Shown one piece after another: positions 51,921 to 60,821 of a DNA stretch of 60,821 nt (position 1 is the stretch's first letter; each line of letters begins with the position of its first letter). Source of the DNA: Ruminococcus sp. (lineage in GTDB: Bacteria > Bacillota > Clostridia > Oscillospirales > Ruminococcaceae); contig JAISIH010000012.1 in assembly GCA_031262105.1 (NCBI GenBank), positions 1 through 60,821 of the forward strand, read 5' to 3'. The notes below the pieces were generated by a model, which was not told the DNA's origin, searched no databases, and worked only from the letters and a program-made list of their open reading frames with translations. The translations under genes and the position numbers were made by a program.

Positions 51921-53573
51921 TTACGCTGTTTTTGTTTTTTCTGCCATTGCCAAAACCAAAACGTCATTATCTGTTATAACAATGTTGCCGTTCGGTACGA
52001 GGGTTCTTACGCCTTTTTTAGTCGTCCGTTTAATGAGTACAACAAGCGCGTTGCGTAAAAATCTTATGTCCGAAAGCTTCTTCCCGCAGGCGTAGTGGTC
52101 GCTGTCAATTCTAAGCTCCGTAAGGTCAATCTTCCTTTCATCGAGATATTCGTTCCCGACAAGGATTAAAACGTCGCCCGCCAAAATCTGGGTATCGCCC
52201 TTCGGAATAACCTTTTCGTCGCCGCGAAGTATCATAACCGCACGTATATCCGGCGGGAAAACGACCTTCTTCACAAGCTTATTTGCCCAAGGATGATCTT
52301 CTGTAACCTCCGCCGAGACGAATTGCAGGTCTGTTTCGGACTGATAATCCGAGAAGGTTTTCATTACGTCGTCCCGATCGTCAACCATCTTCAGTTCCTT
52401 TGAAAGATACGGCAGAAGCGTACCCTGTACAATTATTGACAGTAAAACAATGCAAAATACAATATGGAAAACATCGTTATTTGTCGTTACGCTCGCAAGC
52501 TGTATAATTATGGCAAATGCAATCGACGCTGCGCCGCGAAAACCCGCAATATTAACGATAAGCTGTTGCCGAAACGGTGCCTTAAACGGCGTTAAGATAA
52601 TCGCAACGGCAATCGGTCGCGCAATAAGCGTTAAAAATAACATTACAAGGATTGATGTACCGATTACTGCGGGAATTTCTCGCGGGGTTGAAAGCAGCCC
52701 CAAGAGGAAGAAAAGCGCGATCTGGAGAAGGTTTGTGACACCGTCGAAGAAGTGAACGGAGGCGATTTTTTCCTCAGAATTTATTCGTGCGTTCCCGAGG
52801 ACAATTCCGACGATATAGACGGAGAGGAAACCGTTCCCCTCGAACATTGACGGAAGCGCATAGGCAAGGAGGGCAATCGCAACCATGAGGATTGAGGTTA
52901 TACCCGCCGCAGAAATTTTCTTAAAAAGTCTCACCGATAAAACCGAGATAATCGCGCCGAATCCGACTCCGAAGAGAACCTGCCTTAAAACGAGTTCCGC
53001 AAATATCTCCGCGACAGAGCCGTCTCCGACCGCGCCTTGCATCTGCATGACTTGCAGCATTATTATCGTTAACATATAGGACCACGGGTCATTCGAGCCG
53101 CTCTCGAGTTCGAGCATCGGCGCTGTTCCCATTTTAAGGTTAAGTTTTTTCGAGCGGAGGATGAAGAAGACCGTTGCCGCATCGGTCGAAGCTATTACCG
53201 CGCCGAGAAGAAGCCCTTCAAAGAGCTGTAGTTTTAGAACAAAATGGCAGAAAAGCCCGACAAGCCCCGCCGTAATAATTACCCCGACAGAGGAGAGAAG
53301 CCCCGCCTTTACCGCCTGTTTTTTCGCGTGTTCCCAGTTCGTGCCGAAGCCGCCGTAAAACATTATGAAGATAAGGCAGACTGTCGAAACCTGTTCGGCG
53401 ATTTCAAAATTCTCGAAGGGAATACGCATCCCCGGGATCGGACCGTCCTCGCCGACAAGCATACCGAGGATGATAAAAACCACAAGCATCGGTACGCCGA
53501 GTTTGATCGAAATCCGCCCCAAGAATGTACAGGCAATTATTACGACAGCTATAAACGCTAAAATATATATCAT
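51921..53573 (-). CDS. CPA1 family K+/H+ (Na+/H+) antiporter with RCK-C domain
   Basis: The 550-residue protein has 12 or 13 membrane helices, with ASTDAATVFFIL and LESGSNDPWSYML as the ion-binding motifs of the NhaP/CvrA group. A cytoplasmic TrkA-C/RCK-C regulatory domain follows at about 400-545 (EDHPWANKLVKKVVFPPDIRAV, GDTQILAGDVLILVG). It exchanges protons for potassium or sodium to keep pH or turgor. It lies 17 nt after icd and 30 nt before pfkA, in the same direction. Confidence 0.92.
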   Translation of the reverse strand: MIYILAFIAVVIIACTFLGRISIKLGVPMLVVFIILGMLVGEDGPIPGMRIPFENFEIAEQVSTVCLIFIMFYGGFGTNWEHAKKQAVKAGLLSSVGVIITAGLVGLFCHFVLKLQLFEGLLLGAVIASTDAATVFFILRSKKLNLKMGTAPMLELESGSNDPWSYMLTIIMLQVMQMQGAVGDGSVAEIFAELVLRQVLFGVGFGAIISVLSVRLFKKISAAGITSILMVAIALLAYALPSMFEGNGFLSVYIVGIVLGNARINSEEKIASVHFFDGVTNLLQIALFFLLGLLSTPREIPAVIGTSILVMLFLTLIARPIAVAIILTPFKAPFRQQLIVNIAGFRGAASIAFAIIIQLASVTTNNDVFHIVFCIVLLSIIVQGTLLPYLSKELKMVDDRDDVMKTFSDYQSETDLQFVSAEVTEDHPWANKLVKKVVFPPDIRAVMILRGDEKVIPKGDTQILAGDVLILVGNEYLDERKIDLTELRIDSDHYACGKKLSDIRFLRNALVVLIKRTTKKGVRTLVPNGNIVITDNDVLVLAMAEKTKTA

Positions 53574-53590
53574 TCGGATAACCTGCTATT

Positions 53591-54790
53591 TTAGATATTC
53601 GCCTTAACCGCGTCTAAAAATTCTTCGGTTGATACAGACTTTTTGTTTTCGAGGGAGGATAGGCTGTAGAGGTCGCCGGTCATTATTCCGCCCTCGATTG
53701 TCTTTATAACAGCCGCCTCAAGTTTGTCGGCGAATTCCATAAGCTCCGGTATTTTGTCAAGCTCGCCGCGTTTTCTTAAGGCTCCGCTCCACGCATAAAT
53801 TGTCGCAACGGAGTTTGTTGAGGTAGGCTCGCCCTTGAGGTGCTTATAATAGTGGCGTTGAACGGTGCCGTGGGCGGCTTCGTATTCATAGATGCCGTCG
53901 GGAGAAACGAGAACGGAACTCATCATGCCCAGACTCCCATAAGCCGTCGCAACCATATCGCTCATAACGTCGCCGTCATAGTTCTTGCAAGCCCAGATAT
54001 AGCCGCCCTGCCCGCGGATAACCCTTGCGACAACGTCGTCGATAAGGGTATAGAAATATTCTATACCTGCCGCTTCAAATTTATCCTTATACTCCGCCTC
54101 AAACATATCAGCGAAGATGTCCTTGAAGTGGTGGTCGTATTTTTTCGAGATGGTGTCTTTTGTCGCGAACCATAAGTCTTGCTTTGTGTCGAGAGCGTAG
54201 TTAAAACAGGTGCGGGCAAATGCTGAAATGGATTTGTCGGTATTATGAACGCCCTGTACTATCCCCGCGCCGTCCGAAAAATCGTGGATAAGTTCGTGTG
54301 ACGTTGTTCCGTCCGGGTTTGTAACGACGATTTCCGCCTTTGCCCCGGTCTGCACCTGTAGCTCGGTGTTTTTATAGATGTCGCCGTATGCGTGACGGGC
54401 AATCGTTATCGGCTTCGTCCATGTGGGAATAAATGGGCTAATGCCCTTGACAATTATCGGTGTTCTGAAAACCGTGCCGTCGAGGATTGCCCTTATCGTA
54501 CCGTTCGGGGATTTCCACATCTCTTTTAAATTATATTCAGGCATACGCGCCGCGTTCGGGGTAATTGTCGCGCATTTAACGGCAACTCCGTATTTTTTCG
54601 TCGCTTCTGCGGAATCGAAGGTAACTTTATCGTCCGTTTCGTTGCGGTGAACAAGCCCGAGGTCGTAATATTCCGTCTTCAGGTCAACATAGGGGCAGAT
54701 TAAAACGTCCTTAATCATCTGCCAGATTATGCGTGTCATCTCGTCGCCGTCCATCTCAACAAGCGGTGTCTTCATCTGTATTTTAGCCAT
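53591..54790 (-). CDS. icd: NADP-dependent isocitrate dehydrogenase
   Basis: The 399-residue enzyme converts isocitrate to 2-oxoglutarate. It is of the eukaryotic-like (type II) class: [15 protein letters not shown] at the start, [29 protein letters not shown] in the substrate site, and [12 protein letters not shown] near the cofactor site. With aconitase in the same unit it provides 2-oxoglutarate for glutamate synthesis. The ATG overlaps the stop of the Cys-rich gene by 8 nt. Confidence 0.96.
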   Translation of the reverse strand: MAKIQMKTPLVEMDGDEMTRIIWQMIKDVLICPYVDLKTEYYDLGLVHRNETDDKVTFDSAEATKKYGVAVKCATITPNAARMPEYNLKEMWKSPNGTIRAILDGTVFRTPIIVKGISPFIPTWTKPITIARHAYGDIYKNTELQVQTGAKAEIVVTNPDGTTSHELIHDFSDGAGIVQGVHNTDKSISAFARTCFNYALDTKQDLWFATKDTISKKYDHHFKDIFADMFEAEYKDKFEAAGIEYFYTLIDDVVARVIRGQGGYIWACKNYDGDVMSDMVATAYGSLGMMSSVLVSPDGIYEYEAAHGTVQRHYYKHLKGEPTSTNSVATIYAWSGALRKRGELDKIPELMEFADKLEAAVIKTIEGGIMTGDLYSLSSLENKKSVSTEEFLDAVKANI

Positions 54791-55304
54791 TTTTATTGTA
54801 CCTCTTTAACATTTCGATTATTATCGGAATAATTATTCCGAAGCCTACGCCGAGCAGGATATATGCCCAAACGCTGTCGGGCGACTCAGGGATAATATGG
54901 TAATCACCGCCGCCCAGCGCGTAAAACCAGTTTAAGCCTCCGCCCGTAATCCCGGCAAGGAGCAACCCGGTTAAAGCGCCGATTGTTCCGCCGAGGGCTA
55001 ACATACGAATAACCCTTATCCGCTCGTCTTCTCTGGAATCTTTTTTAAGCCGCAGACGTTCGAGCCTCTCGCCGTCGTCGCCGGTATCGGGATCGAGGGA
55101 TATGTCGAGGAGGAGTTCGCAAGGAAAATCTTTACAATACGAGCAGTCCGAAACGCCCTTAACCATTGCGCAGTTTTTTATCTCGCAGACCCCGTCCCAA
55201 TAGGGCGTATCCATCGCCTTACAGCCTTCGCAGTTAACGCTCTCGCGTATTTCGCAATCAGAGCAGTCAAGCCCGCAGAAGCTGATATTGTCATTTTGTT
55301 CCAT
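54783..55304 (-). CDS. Cys-rich (DUF3795-like) membrane protein
   Basis: The 173-residue protein has at least ten Cys in the first 65 residues ([38 protein letters not shown]), like DUF3795 metal-binding domains. A charged linker ([19 protein letters not shown]) and two membrane helices (about 100-120 and 148-168) follow. The function is unknown. It lies between aconitase and isocitrate dehydrogenase and overlaps the latter, so a role linked to metals or Fe-S clusters of that pathway can be imagined but not shown. Confidence 0.8.
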   Translation of the reverse strand: MEQNDNISFCGLDCSDCEIRESVNCEGCKAMDTPYWDGVCEIKNCAMVKGVSDCSYCKDFPCELLLDISLDPDTGDDGERLERLRLKKDSREDERIRVIRMLALGGTIGALTGLLLAGITGGGLNWFYALGGGDYHIIPESPDSVWAYILLGVGFGIIIPIIIEMLKRYNKNG

Positions 55305-55374
55305 AATCTTTCAAACAAGCCTAACCTGTGAGCTTTAAGTCAGCCGCCTTGAGCCTTTAATCGACCGCCTGTCC

Positions 55375-57309
55375 CTACTTCGCAAGCTTGTCCCTTGTGT
55401 AGTCAAGCAGCCCGCCCGCAAGCATTATCTCGCGGTTTCTGTCCGAAAGCTCGCACAAAACTGTGTACTGTTCGTTCGCGGTTTTGTTGACAAGGTTAAA
55501 TTCGTTCCTGCCGGCTTTAATCGCTTCCGCAATCCCGGGAAGCGAAAGCTCGTCGCCCTCGGAAATCTTGCCGTAGTCGGCTTCATCGGCGAATTCAAGC
55601 GGCAGTATCCCCGCGTTGATAAGGTTTGCGCGGTGAATTCGCGCGAAACTCTTTACGACAACTGCCTTAACCCCGAGGTAAAGCGGCGCAAGGGCGGCGT
55701 GTTCGCGGCTTGAACCTTGCCCGTAGTTAACCCCGCCGACAATTATGCTTTCTCCCAAGCTCTTTGCGCGTTCGGGGAATTTTTCGTCGCATACGACAAA
55801 GCAGTGCTTGGAAATTTCAGGGATATTAGACCGAAGCGGTAATATTTTCGCTCCCGCCGGCATAATATGGTCGGTAGTGATGTTATCGTCAACTTTCAGG
55901 CTTACCTTCGCGGAAATTGTCTCCGCAAGCGGCGCAGTCTTCGGATACGGCTTAATATTCGGTCCGCGTATAATCTCGACGTCGGCTGATTCTTCCGCCG
56001 GCAAAGTTATCATGTTGTCGTTAATGTCAAATTTATCCGGGAGCTTAAACTCCGGCATTTCGCCAAGCTCGCAAGGGTTAGAAAAATAACCGTTAATCGC
56101 CGAGAGAGCCGCCGTTTCGGGCGACACAAGGTAAATCTGCCCGTCCTTGGTTCCCGAACGTCCGAGGAAATTTCTGTTAAATGTGCGGAGTGACACACCG
56201 CCCGTATTCGGCGACTGACCCATACCTATGCACGGTCCGCAGGCACTTTCAAGGATTCTCGCCCCCGCGTCAATCATATGAGCAAGCAGTCCGTTTTTCG
56301 CAAGCATCTCAAGAACCTGTTTTGAACCCGGCGCAATCGAAAGCTGCACGTCCGGGTGAACGGTTTTTCCCTTGAGAATATGCGCAACCTTCATCATATC
56401 AAGGAGCGAAGAGTTCGTGCAAGAGCCGATACAGACTTGATTTATCTTAATCTTCCCGATTTCGTCAGCCGATTTGATATTGTCCGGCGAATGTGGGCAA
56501 GCCGCAAGCGGAACAAGTTCCGAGAGGTTAATTTCGATAGTTTCGTCATAAACTGCATCTTCGTCGGCTTTCTGCTCTGTCCAGACTTCTGCGCGGTTTT
56601 CCTTTTTAAGGAAATCGAGCGTAATTTCATCGGAGGGGAAGACACTCGTCGTCGCGCCGAGCTCCGCACCCATGTTGGTAATCGTTGCCCGTTCCGGCAC
56701 AGACAGCGTTTTAACCCCATCGCCGGTATATTCGATAATCTTCCCGACGCCGCCCTTAACGGTAAGCCGGCGCAGAACCTCGAGGATAACGTCCTTCGCC
56801 GAAACGTAACCGCGAAGTTTCCCCGAAAGTTTTACATTAACAATCTTCGGATAAGTTATATAGTACGCGCCGCCGCCCATAGCAACCGCAACGTCAAGCC
56901 CCCCCGCGCCGATCGCGATCATTCCGATACCGCCGCCCGTCGGTGTATGGCTGTCCGAGCCCAAAAGCGTCTTCCCCGGAATCCCGAACCGTTCAAGATG
57001 CACCTGATGACATATCCCGTTCCCCGGTCTCGAATAATAAACCCCGAATTTTTTCGCCGCCGACCCTATAAAAAGGTGGTCGTCCGCATTCTCAAAACCG
57101 CTCTGGAGCGTGTTATGGTCGATATAAGCAACCGACCGCTCCGTCCTCACCCTCGGAAGCCCCATCGCCTCAAACTCTAAGTACGCCATCGTACCCGTCG
57201 CGTCCTGAGTGAGCGTCTGGTCAATCCTAATCCCGATTTCCGTCCCCTTTATGAATTCCCCGTCCGTCATATGCGCCTTAAGTATCTTTTCTGCAAGAGA
57301 AAGTCCCAT
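55375..57309 (-). CDS. acn: Aconitate hydratase
   Basis: The 644-residue enzyme isomerises citrate to isocitrate with a 4Fe-4S cluster. The cluster Cys are in CIGSCTNSS and ESACGPCIGMG. Substrate-loop motifs GSDSHTPTGGGIGMIAIG and NYGQGSSREHAALAP are present. The length is that of the short aconitases common in Clostridia. I chose the ATG at 57309, preceded by GAGGGTGAG, over a start 13 codons upstream. A perfect promoter lies just ahead. It heads a run with isocitrate dehydrogenase. Confidence 0.95.
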   Translation of the reverse strand: MGLSLAEKILKAHMTDGEFIKGTEIGIRIDQTLTQDATGTMAYLEFEAMGLPRVRTERSVAYIDHNTLQSGFENADDHLFIGSAAKKFGVYYSRPGNGICHQVHLERFGIPGKTLLGSDSHTPTGGGIGMIAIGAGGLDVAVAMGGGAYYITYPKIVNVKLSGKLRGYVSAKDVILEVLRRLTVKGGVGKIIEYTGDGVKTLSVPERATITNMGAELGATTSVFPSDEITLDFLKKENRAEVWTEQKADEDAVYDETIEINLSELVPLAACPHSPDNIKSADEIGKIKINQVCIGSCTNSSLLDMMKVAHILKGKTVHPDVQLSIAPGSKQVLEMLAKNGLLAHMIDAGARILESACGPCIGMGQSPNTGGVSLRTFNRNFLGRSGTKDGQIYLVSPETAALSAINGYFSNPCELGEMPEFKLPDKFDINDNMITLPAEESADVEIIRGPNIKPYPKTAPLAETISAKVSLKVDDNITTDHIMPAGAKILPLRSNIPEISKHCFVVCDEKFPERAKSLGESIIVGGVNYGQGSSREHAALAPLYLGVKAVVVKSFARIHRANLINAGILPLEFADEADYGKISEGDELSLPGIAEAIKAGRNEFNLVNKTANEQYTVLCELSDRNREIMLAGGLLDYTRDKLAK

Positions 57310-57339
57310 TATCTCACCCTCATCATATATTTCTCCTCT

Positions 57340-57368
57340 ATTATACATTATAATTGTCCCCTTGTCAA
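57340..57368 (-). promoter_or_regulatory. Sigma-A promoter of the aconitase operon
   Basis: TTGACA, a 17-nt spacer and TATAAT on the minus strand; the start falls about 25 nt before the aconitase ATG. Confidence 0.9.
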
Positions 57369-57451
57369 CCCTTCAAAACACAATTCTCTTGTCATACTGC
57401 ACAAAAAACTACCCCCCCATTTATTCTATTTGTAAATTTTTTGTGAAAGTA

Positions 57452-57480
57452 TTGACATTCGCATTTTCATCTGCTACAAT
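57452..57480 (+). promoter_or_regulatory. Strong promoter of the sugar importer operon
   Basis: TTGACA, a 17-nt spacer and TACAAT. It is about 350 nt ahead of the first gene, so a long leader is implied. Confidence 0.85.
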
Positions 57481-57486
57481 AGAGTC

Positions 57487-57834
57487 AATGCGAACGGTGA
57501 ACAACCTGTGAAATCGGCGTGCAATTAGTGTGACGGTAGGTAAAATCGGTGCGGCGGCGGGTAAAATCGCTGTGAAAACCCCACTTAATCGTTTTTGCAG
57601 TACATAAACATCATTTTTCCTCGGTATTTCCGGTGTGCGAAGAATCCAACCGCCGGATTTTGCGGTGCAATATTATATAAGAAATATTTCGCATCGCACA
57701 TTTATTTTTGTAGACTGTACCCTTGTGTGGACTTTTAATAGGTTTGGTTCATGCAGAGTATTATCTAAATAATGGTTAATTAATAGGTTTTAGTTAACTA
57801 AAAATTTGTTTACCCCATAATTTAGGAGGTTTCA
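57487..57834 (+). promoter_or_regulatory. Long leader of the sugar importer operon
   Basis: The stretch has no convincing gene. It holds three copies of a GTRAAATCG motif (57508, 57540 and 57561), a possible second promoter (TTGGTT at 57744, 16-nt spacer, TAAATA at 57766), and a palindrome close to the gene. I see no known riboswitch. Confidence 0.5.
57788..57803. promoter_or_regulatory. Perfect 16-bp palindrome, candidate operator
   Basis: TTTTAGTTAACTAAAA is fully self-complementary and lies 32 nt before the ATG of the sugar-binding lipoprotein, just downstream of a possible promoter. This is where a sugar-responsive repressor could bind. Confidence 0.6.
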
Positions 57835-59280
57835 ATGAAAAAAAGAATTCTTACAGCCGTGTTATCTGTTGCTATGATTGCTTCTTTAGCAGCTTGTAAC
57901 ACAGCCGGCGACACAACCGCAACAACCACAGCACCTGCTGCTGGCGGCGGCGACGCAACTACCGCAGCTGGCGACGCTGCTACTCCCGCTACTCCCGATG
58001 CTGCTACTCCCGCAGGCGACAAAACAGTCCTCAATGTAATGTCCTTCACAGTCGAAGTTCCCGATATGTTCAAGAAATATTTTGAAGTATATCCGGAACG
58101 CGCTGCTCAGTACGAACTCAACACAACCATCATCGCTACCACAGACGGCGCTTACGAGCCTGCTCTTGACCAAGCACTCGTATCCGGCGGCACAGCTGTT
58201 CCCGACCTTTACTGCGCAGAAATCGCTTTCGTTCTTAAGTATACTAAGGGCGATATGTCCGCTTACGCTGCTCCTTATAAGGATCTCGGTATCGACGTTG
58301 ACGCTCTCATTTCCGCAGGCGACATCGCTCAATACACCGTTGACCTCGGTACTAACACCAACGGCGACCTCGTTGGTCTCGGTTATCAATCCGCAGGCGG
58401 CGCGTTCATCTACAGATCTTCCCTCGCTATCGACACATGGGGAACAGATGATCCTGCTACTATCGCTTCTAAGATCGGCCCGGGTTGGGATAAATTCTTA
58501 GGCGCAGCTGCTGAACTCAAGGCTAAGGGCTACGGCATCGTTTCCGGCGACGGCGACGCTTGGCACGCAATCGAAAACTCCTCCTCTTCTCCTTGGATCG
58601 TTGACGGCAAACTCACAATCTCTCCCGAACGTGATGCATTCTTTGAACTTTCCAAACAGCTCAAGGACGGCGGCTACCACAATGATACAACCGACTGGAC
58701 AGACGCTTGGTACGCTGATATGCAGGGCATCGGTGCTCAGCCTATCTTCGGCTTCTTCGGTCCTGCTTGGCTCATTAACTACGTAATGGCAGGCAACTCC
58801 GGCGGTTCCGCACCCGGCGAAGGCACATACGGCGACTGGCGTGTATGCGAACCTACACAGGGCTTCTTCTGGGGCGGCACATGGCTCCTCGCTTCCAAGG
58901 ATTCACCTAACAAGGAAGCTATCGGCGACTTCATCGAGTGGGTTACACTTGATACTTCCGATACAGGCTTACAGTATTTCTGGGCTAACGGTTCCGGCGG
59001 CATCAACGCAACCGGCACTAAGGATGCAGTTTCTTCCGGCGTAGTTATGGCTAAGTCTGATGGTACAATGGACTTCTTAGGCGGCCAGAATATGTTCGAC
59101 GTATTCGTACCCGCTACAGCATTCGCAAAGGGTGATACTCTCACTCAATACGACCAGACCATCAACGGTTACTTCCGTGATGCAGTTCGTCAATACACTG
59201 CAGGCACTCTTACAAAGGACGAGGCTCTCGCTCAATTCAAACAGCAAGTAGCTGACAACCTCGACGTTGTAGTAGAATAA
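57835..59280 (+). CDS. Extracellular sugar-binding lipoprotein of an ABC importer
   Basis: The 481-residue protein has a lipoprotein signal (SLAAC, Cys at about 21), a Thr/Ala/Gly/Pro-rich linker to about residue 62, and a family 1 solute-binding fold (LNVMSFTVEVPDMFKKYFE, GTWLLASKDSPNKEAIGDFI). It captures a sugar outside the cell for the MalF/MalG-type permeases that follow. Codon use is distinctive, rich in GCT, GGC, TCC, CTC and AAG, as in highly expressed genes. AGGAGG precedes the ATG. The sugar is unknown. Confidence 0.92.
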   Translation: MKKRILTAVLSVAMIASLAACNTAGDTTATTTAPAAGGGDATTAAGDAATPATPDAATPAGDKTVLNVMSFTVEVPDMFKKYFEVYPERAAQYELNTTIIATTDGAYEPALDQALVSGGTAVPDLYCAEIAFVLKYTKGDMSAYAAPYKDLGIDVDALISAGDIAQYTVDLGTNTNGDLVGLGYQSAGGAFIYRSSLAIDTWGTDDPATIASKIGPGWDKFLGAAAELKAKGYGIVSGDGDAWHAIENSSSSPWIVDGKLTISPERDAFFELSKQLKDGGYHNDTTDWTDAWYADMQGIGAQPIFGFFGPAWLINYVMAGNSGGSAPGEGTYGDWRVCEPTQGFFWGGTWLLASKDSPNKEAIGDFIEWVTLDTSDTGLQYFWANGSGGINATGTKDAVSSGVVMAKSDGTMDFLGGQNMFDVFVPATAFAKGDTLTQYDQTINGYFRDAVRQYTAGTLTKDEALAQFKQQVADNLDVVVE

Positions 59281-59297
59281 AACCGCAAAGTGTAGCA

Positions 59298-59336
59298 GCG
59301 GGGATAGCGGCACAGCACCTGTGATGCTATCCCCGC
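59298..59336 (+). promoter_or_regulatory. Intercistronic hairpin between binding protein and permease
   Basis: GCGGGGATAGC and GCTATCCCCGC form a perfect 11-bp stem with an inner CACAG/CTGTG stem. No T tract follows, so it is better seen as an mRNA-stabilising or partial-termination element that keeps the binding protein in excess. Confidence 0.75.
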
Positions 59337-59428
59337 GCTTACTTTAAAAAGGCGTAATACCGTATCTTAAACTTTTATTGGTTTAATATTCGTTAAATAC
59401 AGTTTACGTACTCGGAGGGAGCGATAAA

Positions 59429-60415
59429 ATGAAACGCAGGAAACGCTTAAGCTATGCAAAATACGGATATATGTTCAGTATCCCGTTTGTTGTAGCTTTC
59501 TTGCTGTTTTCCCTGTACCCTACACTCTACACGGTAGTAATCGGATTTATGGGTGCAAAGGGTGTTGATAACGCACTGTGGACAACTCTGGACAATCCAT
59601 TTCAGAACTACATAACAATTATTAATAACAAAACTTTCCGTGATTCAATCGGCAATACCCTTTGGATCTGGGTTATGAACTTTATCCCGCAAATTCTTCT
59701 GTCACTTTTACTTACCGCATGGTTTACAACAAGACGTACAAAACTCAAAGGGCAAGGGTTTTTCAAGGTTGTCTTCTATATGCCCAACATCATAACCGCT
59801 GCAACCATCGCTATCCTCTTCTCCTCCTTCTTCGGTTATCCGGTGGGTCCGGTCAACGATTTACTCGTTAGATTCGGTTTTGTTGACAGTCCGGTAAACT
59901 TTATCGTTGACCAATCAATTTCGCAGGTTATTGTTGCCTTTATCCAGTTCTGGATGTGGTACGGTTACACAATGCTTATCCTTATTTCCGGCGTTTTGGG
60001 TATTTCCCCCGATATTTTTGAGGCTGCCGATATTGACGGTGCAAACACCTTCCAGCAATTCTTCGGCATAACCCTCCCGAATATCCGGACAATCCTCATC
60101 TACACCCTCGTAACAAGCCTCATCGGCGGTCTTAATATGTACGATATCCCGAGACTGTACCTAAACGGCGGTCCTTCGGGCGCGACAACCACCGCCTCAG
60201 TATTCATCTATAATCAGGCTTTCGCAGGAAGCTATATGTACGGGCGTGCTTCCGCCGCAAGTATGATTATGTTCGTTATTATTGTTGCTGCGTCTCTCCT
60301 CCTCTTCTGGCTCATGCGCGATAAGGACGAAGTCGCACAAAACAAGATGCTTAAACAAAATCGCAAGGCACAAGCACTCGCTGATAAAACTGCCGGGGGG
60401 AGGGGTCTTCTGTGA
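59429..60415 (+). CDS. Sugar ABC transporter permease, MalF type
   Basis: The 328-residue protein has six membrane helices; the first is at about 13-35 (YMFSIPFVVAFLLFSLYPTL). The conserved EAA loop reads EAADIDGANTFQQFFGITLPNI and contacts the ATPase. It pairs with the MalG-type permease that starts 4 nt inside its end. CGGAGGGAG precedes the ATG. No ATPase gene is in the window; a shared MsmX-like ATPase is common in such systems. Confidence 0.93.
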   Translation: MKRRKRLSYAKYGYMFSIPFVVAFLLFSLYPTLYTVVIGFMGAKGVDNALWTTLDNPFQNYITIINNKTFRDSIGNTLWIWVMNFIPQILLSLLLTAWFTTRRTKLKGQGFFKVVFYMPNIITAATIAILFSSFFGYPVGPVNDLLVRFGFVDSPVNFIVDQSISQVIVAFIQFWMWYGYTMLILISGVLGISPDIFEAADIDGANTFQQFFGITLPNIRTILIYTLVTSLIGGLNMYDIPRLYLNGGPSGATTTASVFIYNQAFAGSYMYGRASAASMIMFVIIVAASLLLFWLMRDKDEVAQNKMLKQNRKAQALADKTAGGRGLL

Positions 60416-60821
60416 ATAAAACAAGTACAAGTACACGAAATGCAAGCATAGCATTCAAAATCTTCGCTTACACGCTCTGTATTTTCCTTACCATTCTTTC
60501 AATACTCCCCTTCCTCATAATGTTTGTTAACGCAACACGTTCTACAATTGACATTCAACAACACGCCGTTTCACTCTTACCCGGCGGTGACTTAATGAAA
60601 AACTTCGCCGTTTATACCGGCAAGACGTTTAATCCGATGCGCGGTTTCAAGAACTCGATGATTATCTCAACCGGTGCAACCGTGCTCAATATCTACTTCT
60701 CGACCCTCACAGCATACGCGCTCGTTGCATATAACTGGAGAGCAAGAAGCGCGTTCTTCTCTGTAATCATGGGCGTAATGATGATCCCCGCGCAAGTTAC
60801 CTCTATCGGTTTCTATCAGTT
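60412..60821 (+). CDS. Sugar ABC transporter permease, MalG type (cut by window edge)
   Basis: The first 136 codons are present. The start is GTG at 60412 (GGGGAGGGG ahead), overlapping the MalF stop (GTGA). A membrane helix at about 17-40 (FAYTLCIFLTILSILPFLIM), an extracellular stretch with LLPGGDLMKNF, then NSMIISTGATVLNIYFSTLTAYAL and MMIPAQVTSIGFYQ agree with MalG-type permeases. The EAA loop would lie beyond the window. Confidence 0.9.
   Translation, partial: MNKTSTSTRNASIAFKIFAYTLCIFLTILSILPFLIMFVNATRSTIDIQQHAVSLLPGGDLMKNFAVYTGKTFNPMRGFKNSMIISTGATVLNIYFSTLTAYALVAYNWRARSAFFSVIMGVMMIPAQVTSIGFYQ

Noticed and set aside
56356-57180. 274-residue open frame opposite aconitase
   Set aside because: It is a shadow of the aconitase gene with an Arg/Asn-rich composition and no ribosome site; aconitase motifs are unmistakable on the other strand.

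Overview
The window is about 60.8 kb of chromosome from a Gram-positive, probably spore-forming and motile member of the Clostridia (Firmicutes), most like the Oscillospiraceae/Ruminococcaceae. The evidence is SpoVG, a Bacillus-like scr (SRP RNA)/dnaX/ybaB/recR neighbourhood, two-tRNA-Gln clustering, lipoproteins with LxxC lipoboxes, strong Shine-Dalgarno sites with frequent TTG and GTG starts, and many sigma-A promoters with exact 17-nt spacers. The genus cannot be fixed from the sequence alone. Base composition is intermediate, with one clear AT-rich island at about 39.5-42.7 kb.

Layout. 0-7 kb (minus strand): pnp and rpsO with a structured leader, a three-gene ABC-2 exporter, and a serine hydrolase. 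Two copies of a G-rich palindromic repeat lie around the exporter's 5' end. 7-16.4 kb: MATE exporter, a CheY-like regulator with an MshEN-CheX-like partner, a DEAD-box RNA helicase, a chaperone-like lipoprotein, an unrecognised 506-aa protein, pyrE and a Nudix ADP-ribose pyrophosphatase. 16.4-22 kb: spoVG (with a partly duplicated 3' end), murC, lexA, a small membrane protein, an amidohydrolase, a 109-aa hypothetical protein and a divergent cell-wall amidase. 22-32.7 kb: a chemoreceptor, a GntR-controlled YtrA-like ABC operon, and two paralogous hybrid histidine kinases with a DagK-like lipid kinase between them. 32.8-46.7 kb: one long plus-strand operon for surface or flagellar glycan (glycosyltransferase, YerE/acetolactate-synthase-like TPP enzyme, NeuB, NeuC, an SDR, methyltransferase, two radical SAM/SPASM enzymes, GT11 glycosyltransferase, RfbH-like dehydrase) that ends with a chemoreceptor. 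46.7-50.8 kb: two tRNA-Gln genes, recR, ybaB, dnaX, a TPR protein and the SRP RNA. 50.8-57.3 kb: a central-metabolism run read as aconitase, a Cys-rich membrane protein, isocitrate dehydrogenase, a CPA1 antiporter and phosphofructokinase. 57.4-60.8 kb: a MalE/MalF/MalG-type sugar importer behind a long leader; the last permease is cut by the window edge.

How the genes fit together. The most notable system is the glycan operon. It pairs a TPP enzyme of the acetolactate-synthase family with an RfbH/DdhC-type dehydrase that has His in place of the PLP lysine and a Cys cluster. That pairing recalls branched 3,6-dideoxy sugars such as yersiniose. The same operon holds NeuB/NeuC for a nonulosonic (sialic-type) acid, but no CMP-transferase. 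The two adjacent radical SAM/SPASM enzymes and the neighbouring methyltransferase look laterally acquired. Non-coding observations of interest are a pair of 56-bp hairpin repeats, the G-rich palindromic repeat family, the spoVG tail duplication, a perfect inverted repeat ahead of lexA, and a perfect 16-bp palindrome ahead of the sugar-binding lipoprotein.
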